DNA from: Temnothorax longispinosus
Lineage: Eukaryota > Arthropoda > Insecta > Hymenoptera > Formicidae
Assembly (NCBI RefSeq): GCF_030848805.1
Contig: NC_092365.1
Span: 14,658,486 to 14,722,485 of the forward strand
DNA length: 64,000 bases
Reading direction: 5' to 3'
Shown here in pieces: positions 54,701 through 64,000 of this stretch. The translations under genes were made by a program, and so were the position numbers. The first letter of the stretch is position 1, and the number at the start of each line of letters is the position of its first letter. The notes beneath the pieces are model-generated. The model saw only the letters and a list, made by a program, of their open reading frames with translations, did not search any database and was not told the origin of the DNA.

Positions 54701-57700
54701 TGGTGCCGGCCAACTTCGTGCAGAAGTTGATCGGCGACGATCTTCTGGAATTCCATCAAGCCGTTCTCGGCCTCAGGGACGTAGACGATTCCGTCTCGAC
54801 GAATATCCCTCAAGTGAGCAATATGAGAGCTAACGAGGTACTTGGCGAGCCAACGCGTTTATATTTGTGTTCTACCTGCATTTATATCTTCGCGATAAAT
54901 AGGATTAAGAATAGTATTAATGTTTGGAAATACGATAGTATTGATGTATGAAAATAATCAGAAGAAAATAAGAATATTATCAAAATTTTATTTAGAGAAC
55001 GTTAATTGTATAGATGATAATAATAATTTTAATTTGATCTATTTTAGTGCTATCTGCAAGATATTGATTTAGAATTAGCCGCGTTGGAAGAAGGGAACCG
55101 GAATCGTCAAGCAGAATTATCCGCTTATGCGGAACTCGACAATATCGCGGAGGAAGATGAGCAGGAACCACCAGGTTAGTACTCTTTAACAATTCATTGA
55201 TCTACAAAACGTTGCATGACGCATGTCTTTAACTCTGAATTAGAGAATGTAATGTATATTAAATCTACGTCCGTAATCCAGTAAATATGTAGATATATAT
55301 GGTACTTGGATCATCTCTAGAAAAGTTAATCCGCTTTCAGTGATGTGTTTGAAACGTTTTTCCGACAACTATACACGTTAAACCAAAATAACGCGATCTG
55401 TGACGCAACTAAAAATTTTTTCTCCAGAGAAAATCTTGCTTCCACAATTTGTCGATTCTGTTCGATGTGTATGCATGTATGTTCAATTCGATGTGAAATA
55501 CCTTAAGAAACAATACCAAATCCTCAGCGTGTTTCTGTGGCTCCTTCCTTTGCCTTATTTGTTGCATGTTGTTAATTTGGATTAAGACGTCTATACACGT
55601 CACACTGTCACACGATAAAACGTCCAAGCCTGAACCGGTTTTCACGGAGCGAATAGTCACAAAATAAAATGGGGAACACAGAAAACTGAATCGTTGCACT
55701 GTGTTAAGTGTTGGCTGGATTTAGGCTGGCTTAGAGAGATAGACAATAGTGAGAGATCCTTAGCTACAGCTAGGCTTTGTCTTTGTCTTTTCCTCCTGAA
55801 GAAGTCTACATGTTTTCGGACCTAGTTCCGGCGCCGCAGCACCTCACGCTCGAACGGCAACTCAACAAGAGCGTGCTGATTGGATGGACCGCTCCCGACA
55901 ACACGCATCAACTCGAGTCTTACCACGTCTACGTGGACGGCGTGCTGAAAGTCACGGTGAAGGCCACCGAGAGGACCAGGGCTTTGGTGGAGGGAGTCGA
56001 TTCTACACGGGTTCGTAATAAAAATCTTTATTCATCAGATTCCCCTAAAAGAACTTACAAATTCAAAGAAAAACTTGAAATTTGAATAAAACTAAAATAT
56101 TTTATTAAATTAAAATTAATTTGAAATAATTATAATTATTAATTAATACGATTTACACAATTACCTATGATGTAACATAAGAAATAATTACCCGCGATAT
56201 GAATTTTTTTATAGAACCTGCGATATTATATGCGATATGAAGATTTTTATAGAAAATATTAATTGTCTTAAATTTTTTAGACTGGCACATGAAGTTTAAG
56301 TAGCCCTGAGATTTCAGGGCATGTAAGAATGAAGGATTGTATAAAAGGACTTGTATAAAAATGTCAAATGTACATCTCTGTTTGTGTAATCCATTTTAAT
56401 TACCTCGAAATCGTTCTTTCGCTGATGCAGCCGCACAGGATAAGCGTGCGTTCGGTCACGCATTCGAGAAGGACGTCGCGCGACGCCGCTTGCACGATGG
56501 TGATCGGTAAAGACGTCGCGCTGGGCCCGACCTCCGTTAAAGCATCAAACGTCACGGCGACTAGTGCCGTGATATCCTGGCTACCTAGTAACAGCAATCA
56601 TCAGCACGTCGTATGCGTGAACAACGTGGAAGTGAGAACCGTGAAGCCGGGCGTTTACAGGCACACCATCACCGGCCTGGCTCCGTCAACGATATACAGG
56701 GTGACCGTCAAGGCGAAGAACCTGCGGGCGACGCATTTTGAGGACCAAAATGCTCAAGCGGCGAACAACCTGGCTTGCCACGTCCACTTTAAGACGTTGC
56801 CCAAGGGATTACCGGATCCTCCGGTCGATATCCAGGTTAATATAAATATAATATATAATCACTTTACATTTGTATCTCAATTTTACAATTCTAAAATTTT
56901 TTTTTATTAGGATAAAAATTCTGAAAGCAATGTTAAATTCTGAAGTTTTCCAGAAACAGAATAAAAATTCAGCGACCAGAACTAGATATTAGATTTTCAG
57001 GAATTTCTGTCAACGATCCTTAAGAAAAAAATTTTCTAGGCATTAATAATGCATAACGTTATCCAATTTTTCAGGTGGAGGCTGGACCGCAGGACGGCAC
57101 TTTGCTAGTGACCTGGCAGCCTGTTGCCCTAAACGGTTCGGCCGTCACCGGTTACGCGGTGTACGCCGATGGTAAGAAGGTCACCGACGTTGACAGCCCC
57201 ACCGGAGATCACGCGCTTGTCGACATACACAAGCTCATGGGTCTCAACCCGAAGCACATCACCGTCAGAACTAAGAGCAGGGAAAGTCAGTCGGGTGATA
57301 GTTGCGCAACAGCGATACCCTGCAGCGTGCTTCGGGGTGGTGCCGCCGCTCACATGCCGCCGCCCCATGGACTTCCACACATGGTGGATCAACGGCAGCC
57401 CCAACAGTCTACTATGGGCCCCCAGCAGAATGATCCCAATCGTGGGATCTACATGTCCGGCGTTGTCAGCCAACATCGACATAATATACCTGCGCACATG
57501 CGACGACACGTGGGCAACAGAGTAGACGCCCACGGTCAGGTTATCATCGAGACGGAGGAGAATCTCTCTGACAAGGAGATTTACCCCGGACAGAGCATCC
57601 CCCAGATGGGTAAATATCCAAAAATATAAAGGAGCAAGGGAATCTGGGTTCGACAATGAATGACTTCCGTACAACCCAAGCTTCCCTGCTCGATCCATAT

Positions 57701-60700
57701 ACTCATGCTTAATCGCGATTTTCAATTATCTCGTCTAGGAATTCCGGAAATCACAAAAGATTCTGCGAGCGAAGCGAATTATAGCGAGGAGGACGATCCC
57801 ACGCGAAGATCGCGGGGAATGCCACCACAGCATCACGGCCCGCATCAACGATATGGGCCGCAAATGGATCCTCAGGGCCCGCCTGGAGCACATAGGTCTC
57901 CTAGCATGGGCGGCCCCAGCAGTAGACCACAAGATCCTTATTATGATCAAACGGGTAGATATAATGGCCACTGTGTTGCTGTGATGGAATTCTGTGCATT
58001 CTTTGCCTCAATTTCTAATTTAACACTCATTTCCTTTCTATTTTAATTAATTGTTTCGAACAATTGCTGTTTATGTAACTCTGAAGATAAACCCTGAATG
58101 TGATGTGTATTTATGTGACACTTTTCTCCTCTTTCGGACTCTCAATTCTCTCGCTGAAGCCTTGACGTAAAATAAGAATTTATACTGTGTGTACTCATCT
58201 ATCAACCTTAAGTGTAACAAAATGAATCTACGAGTCACATGTTATTATGTCCATTTTTTTTTTTAATATTGCTCAGGATCTCAAAGAGGGAGGGGACCGG
58301 TTTATCGTGGTGGTGGACGAGTAACGCAGGCTCAAGGTGGGGCGAGTCACCCACCGAATGTAGCCCAACAAATGAACAAGAGACAACGGTGGTTCGTGGC
58401 GCTATTCGACTACGATCCTACGACTATGTCACCGAATCCAGATGCGTGTGAAGAGGAATTACCATTTTCCGAAGGCGATACTATCAAGGTTCTTATATCC
58501 TATATCATTCCTGCATCTTATTCAACCACCATTCTCATTTAATATTTGTGATTATTGAAATTATTTTAATTAAGTTTAAATCAAATGTAAATTAAATGTT
58601 CTGAAGTAAAAAATTATCAGCTGTTTTACAAAAATTTAGATGAATTCAAAGTACATTAAAAATTTCACATTTGATTCATATTAATATCTCTGCAAAATGA
58701 TAATCACTGCATTATATGAAATATAAAAATCTTATACAATGTTTTTTATCCTAGGTATACGGTGAGAAAGATGCCGATGGTTTTTACTGGGGCGAGTGTC
58801 GCAATAGGCGAGGATATGTTCCTTACAACATGGTGGAAGAGGTTAAAGATCCACCAGGTCAAGCTCAGCCGAGTAGAAGAGGACCTGCACAGAGCGAGAG
58901 ATGGGGAGACATTTATGCGAGCATGCCTATGAAGAAGATGATAGCCCTCTATGATTATGATCCTCACGAATTATCTCCTAACGTTGATGCTGTAAGATTT
59001 TTATCCTAATACTCTAAATTTAAAAATTCACTATTACTTAGGTACATGTTTAATTGGAGTTTTAAAAATCCGTTAACTGTCCATAGTTAATTGATTGCCA
59101 CATTTGCACGTTTATATAATAATTTGTAATAATTTTCCTGTTTTCATTATTTGCTATTGATTGAGCCTTAATTTTGCAGCAAGTCGAATTAACGTTCCAA
59201 ACCGGAAACGAGATATATGTCTACGGCGACATGGACGATGACGGATTTTACATGGGCGAGCTGAACGGCGTGCGCGGTTTAGTGCCGAGTAATTTCCTTA
59301 CCGAGGCACCCGGACAGAATCAGGGGCAACCGCCGCAGGGTAGCAGGCGACCTGGCGGCCAGAGCCAAGGGCCGGGCGCGAGGGGGCCACCGCCACCTCC
59401 TCGAGAACCACCCCCGGCCGGTCACCGACGTGGCAAAGGTAAACACGCAATCACATACCATTCATATACATCAAATCCTCCTTATAGTCCAATTATCAGG
59501 GCACGAATAGCTCCTCAAGCCTAAACGAACATCGGAATTAACTGTGTTCTGCACGGAGAAAAAAGTTTGCCGGTCTAACGTATTTTACATTGTTATGGCA
59601 TATCCGGATTATTATATATGGACAGTAAAAAAAAATTCGTTAAAAATACTAATTTTATTTACTGTATTTATTTGTATTTTTTAATTTGTTTTCGCAAATA
59701 AATTCACTCGGCGAGATTTTTCCATTTTATCAAAAGAGAATAAATTTCGCTTTAATGTCAATTCTCTAACTGCTTTTGATAATGAAAGCATTGTCGCATC
59801 GCAGTAATAACGGTTTTGCTTTGACAGCCAAATTCCTTTCCTCCGTATGTACATTGATACTGTTTCCCAATCACCACGAGTGAGTGTTTTGATGTAACGC
59901 AGCATCCGCAGCGCAATGCAAAAAGCGCAAACTGCCAAATTGTTAAGAAAAGGAATTGGTTTTTTTTTCTGTAAGCTAGAGATTTTCGCGTGTCAGTGAG
60001 ATTCAATCTCCTTGCGATTCGAACCAAACGGGATGTTGAAACTGGCTCGAGGGGTTGTTGACGTACGTTTTCACACCGACGCGACGCGACGCATTATTTC
60101 AGTGTTTGAAGCACACAGTCAGATCAAAAGATACGTGCAGTTAGATCGTTTCATGATTGAGATACAATCGATAAGTATAAGCGATACCGTCGCGTCGGTG
60201 TGGGCGAAAAAAAAAACGGAAATGCAAGCGTCAAGCAACACAAGACACGAAACCAGATGTGTGCCAGACGACAGGCAGAAGGGCCACACACTGATATATT
60301 AATTGTTAGCGTTGCGCAATCTGGCGAGTTCGAATCGATATGCAATTCGAGCCGAATGAGCATGCGGCGTATAATTAGATGGAATTATTTTGGAGCAAAG
60401 TGTGCAAACCGCGTGTCCGACACGCCTTACACGTGCCCCTCGACGAGAGGGGCCTCGTTGTGTCGCTTCACACGCACGCCGGTTTCTTCACCAGCAGTGT
60501 ATACATCCGATACCCACGCTCTCGTAGGCATTCAACAACGTCATGTTATTCTGTTAACTGTTAACCACGATCGTCAAACGTTATTACCAAGTATCACACC
60601 GATAGAAATTCTCCGCGTCACATGTATATATAAAGTGAATTTGGTGAACGTCCGTCGAAAACACGTGCTGTCATACACACGACGATAGATTATATATATA

Positions 60701-63700
60701 TTATATATATATGCAATATAAAACACCAAGCTGCTTTCAATGTCTTCTATTATATAAGTATATATCTAACATATATATGTATTTTTTATATACGTATATA
60801 TGATTACAATTACGTGTATACGTATATTTTATATACATATATTTTTTTTCTCTCCGGGCACTATCTGCCTCTGTTACTATTACTCTACGTATCTGTCCTA
60901 TTCTCTCTGTCTATATTATATACATACGTATATATTATATATTTACACTATATATATATTTAATCGACTGATTATATACACACGATCATGTCGCTGTGAT
61001 ATATAACAGTTTACTTTATACCGACATGATCTGTTTCTGTGTGCCTGAACTGATCGATGGTCGTCGTGTCACATGATTGTCGTTCGTGTCGTGTTGTCAT
61101 GCTGGCCATTTACGATTACGTTAATCTTCCATTTGTTCATTGATCGGAACGGTACGAACGGTACAACGACAGACGGTCGCGACTTTCGTCCAGAAATACC
61201 GGGAAAATGAACGGCGACGTTGAGACTCGCGTGACTTACGAGACCTCGCCAAGTAATTCCGGGACTCTTCGCCGAATTGTTCGAATGATCTATCGATCTC
61301 GTCTCGGGACGATCTGTCTCGCGGCTTTTCGGAATAACATATACTCCGGCATGCTCGATCGACTCGAAGAAAAAGAGATTTAAAAAAAAATAGAGAAGAA
61401 AAGAAAAGACAAGAAAAGTAAGAGATAAATGCGCCATGAATGACAACACGGTTCTGTTCTCTTCTCTGTTGCTAGATGCCTGCATTGTGCCTGTGTCTGT
61501 CCCTGTCTGTCACTTAGACTCTAGACAACTACAACAACCACCACCACCATCACTAATGAACAACCAACAACATCAACTACAACATCAAAACAATCCACCG
61601 CATCTAGCCTATCAACAAGCGAATCACCACAGCTACACGACCGTAACCACGTCCTATCAGCATGGGCCCAGTCACTTGCCACCCGGCGGCGGTGTCATGG
61701 GTGCCCATCAGCAAGGTCCCGTACAGCCCCACCTTCAGCAACAGGTGAGCCCGCTCCTCTTCCGTGAATTTCTTCGTGCGCTTACTCTCTATCTCTTTCT
61801 ATATATATATCTCTCTCTCTTTCTCGTGTGCTTTTTGTCAAACGTGTGTGCTTTTTATCCACACTTTTTGTGCGCTTGTTCCTGAGGTACACCGAGGTTT
61901 CCACGTTCAACGACTGTCCATGATCGACAAGTCGTTTTTCCACGCGTGACCACAAGTTGCTAATTTTCCTTTCGAAGAGAAATGGGGAGAGGAAAACTCG
62001 AATTTTTTGTTATTGAGAACACTGCGAAATTCTAGAGCGAAATATTTTCTTGTTACGTTTGCATTGTCTGTTTAGGATGTGATGAATCGACAGAATATTC
62101 TTTGTTTGATTTACTTTTTGCATATAGATAAAATATAGATATCGGATTGAGTTATAGAGACTGGAGCTTGACAAAAAATTATATGGTCTCGTATTTTTAT
62201 GCATTTTTTATTACATGTCGCTTTCTGTGCTTCGCTGTCAGCTTTAACTCGCGATTCTATCTTTACTATAAATATTGAATGATCTTCAATTCTTTGCATG
62301 AATGCAAAATATATTGCAAGATATATATAATATATGTCTACGATATGAAAAGAGGGATTTTGATTATTTCAGAAGGTCAAGTAAATTTTTTGAGAATTTT
62401 ATTAATTTTTTAAATGCAATGTGGACTGAAAAGAATCCGCAAAATCGATTAGGAAATTCGTATTTTTGATTAGAGAAATCTGACGACTATTTGAGTCAGT
62501 ATTTTTGCATTTTACTTAGTAGTATGTGTTCTTCTTTTTACAAGTACAAGTACAAGTCGTACTTTATTGCGAAGCACGCATGCCGGACGTGACACGTGAC
62601 ACGCGAGCTACGTGTGCTCATGTCAATGTATTTTCGTATGTTATGTGAAACGCTTTAAATCGTGCAGCATGCCGTAGCATTCGTCTTATTTGATCTCTCG
62701 TCATTTTAATAAAAATCATTGCAGTTAAAAAAGAAAAGAAAAGAAAACGTACCTTGCGCCTCGATAAGTCATCATGAATGTCCTACGCTAACACTAACAC
62801 AACACTATAAGCAAGAGGACGGATTGGAAATAAAACATAAAAATCTTTATAAAGTTTCTATCTTTATGTTATGTTTTTTTATCTCAACACATGCACTCAC
62901 AGGATTTCGTCAATTAATTTTCACCATTATGTAAAACAGAAATCATCGCATATGTCTTTCGAATTGCCGACAATTTGTTTGCGTTAGCGAACTGTAGAAT
63001 CTTCGGAATGATAGAAGAATAGCATCGCAGAAGTGACACTAGCGGAAGTAACGATAGAGCGCGCGTTGAGTTAGGCGAAAAAAAATAGACACGGTTTATT
63101 CGTTTCGTCTTTATTAGCGATTGGACGTCAGCAAAACAGGAAAGCAAGATGACAATTATTGACAAGAGGAAAAAAAGATCGAATTAACCATATCTCTTTG
63201 TTTTTTAGGGGAAGGGGAGGGGCGGCGTGGTCAATCGGGTCGCTGGTAGTAACATGCCGGGTATGCAGGGTCCGGGCCAGCATCTCCAGCAGCAGGACTA
63301 TCAAGGCCAACAGCAAATGAATCAGCCGTATCAGCAACAGCCGAATCAGCCGTACCAGCAACAACCGAATCAGCCGTACCAGCAGCAGCAGCAACAGCCG
63401 AATCAAGGGTACTCGCAGCAATCGTCGCAACAGTTTCAACAATCGCAACCACAGCAGCAAATGGGTCAAATGGGTCAGATGGGTCAGCCGTTCTCGCAGC
63501 AGAATCAACCAGGCGGTCTCGGGATGCAAGGCGGAATGGTCGGCGGTCCTCAAAGCGCCAACAAGCCCATGAGAGGGATACCGGCGGTGCTACCGACGGC
63601 GCAGTCCAAGACGCAGCCTAACCCAACGCAGCAACAACAGCAACAGCAGCAGCAACAGAGCACCGGGCCGAACCTAATGCAGAAGTTCACCGAGATGGCG

Positions 63701-64000
63701 GGTGCAAGCGCAGGCGGCGATATACTCTCCAAGGGAAAGGAGCTGATCTTTTTGAAATTTGGATTGGGCAAGTGAGGAGGAGCGATCGTTGACGACGTGA
63801 CGACGATAACAATAATGACGACGCGTTGTCGCGATCGTTTCCGTTTCGTTCTTGCGCTCGACGTTCGCGTGCGCGTAAGTCAATCTCGTCAATCGAGCTG
63901 CGTAAATCAGTATTACGACGAACGTCTTTCGACAGCGAAAGATACGCAATCAGGACGCTATCTTGTCGGACGTTGTTGCTGAAGACAAAAAGGACAAGGC

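Overview
The window looks like an insect nuclear chromosome, most likely from a hymenopteran, with an ant as the best guess. The reasons are compact genes with short AT-rich introns, GT-AG splice sites, abundant CpG outside genes, many CT/GA and AT microsatellites, several small fold-back (MITE-like) elements, and three proteins whose closest relatives are plainly insect. No species can be fixed from the sequence alone. I see no bacterial features and no CRISPR, tRNA or rRNA gene.

Layout. Positions 1 to about 35,200 form a gene desert. I could not model a recognisable protein there. It holds microsatellites, GC-rich islands at about 20.3, 25.3, 30.6 and 33.3 kb, two palindromic elements (21.75 and 25.8 kb), a 650-bp terminal-inverted-repeat element (32.25 kb) and a few unexplained open frames. 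Positions 35,300-37,104 (minus strand) carry a complete five-exon seipin gene (337 aa), an ER protein of lipid-droplet assembly. Positions 39,002-41,020 (minus) carry a four-exon CRAL-TRIO lipid-transfer protein (298 aa) of the alpha-tocopherol-transfer-protein/clavesin type. Positions 41-44 kb contain a 215-bp tandem duplication, a 129-bp palindrome and a structured, A-tailed retroposon end. Positions 44-50 kb are a GC-rich, CpG-rich promoter-like zone.

Positions 50,342-63,775 (plus) hold the whole coding region of the RIM-binding protein gene (Rbp/RIMBP), an active-zone scaffold. I resolved it to 16 coding exons with consistent phases, giving about 1,662 aa: coiled coil, SH3-I, three FN3 domains, SH3-II, SH3-III and a glutamine-rich tail. 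The 3' UTR runs off the window end.

The two minus-strand genes both concern lipid handling, but their adjacency may be chance. Rbp belongs to synaptic vesicle release and points away from them. The most useful observations are possible alternative Rbp transcripts (a read-through C-terminus after exon 14, paired acceptors at exons 3 and 15), the young tandem duplication near the CRAL-TRIO gene, the structured retroposon tail, and several open frames in the desert that deserve a comparative test. I found no convincing undescribed system.
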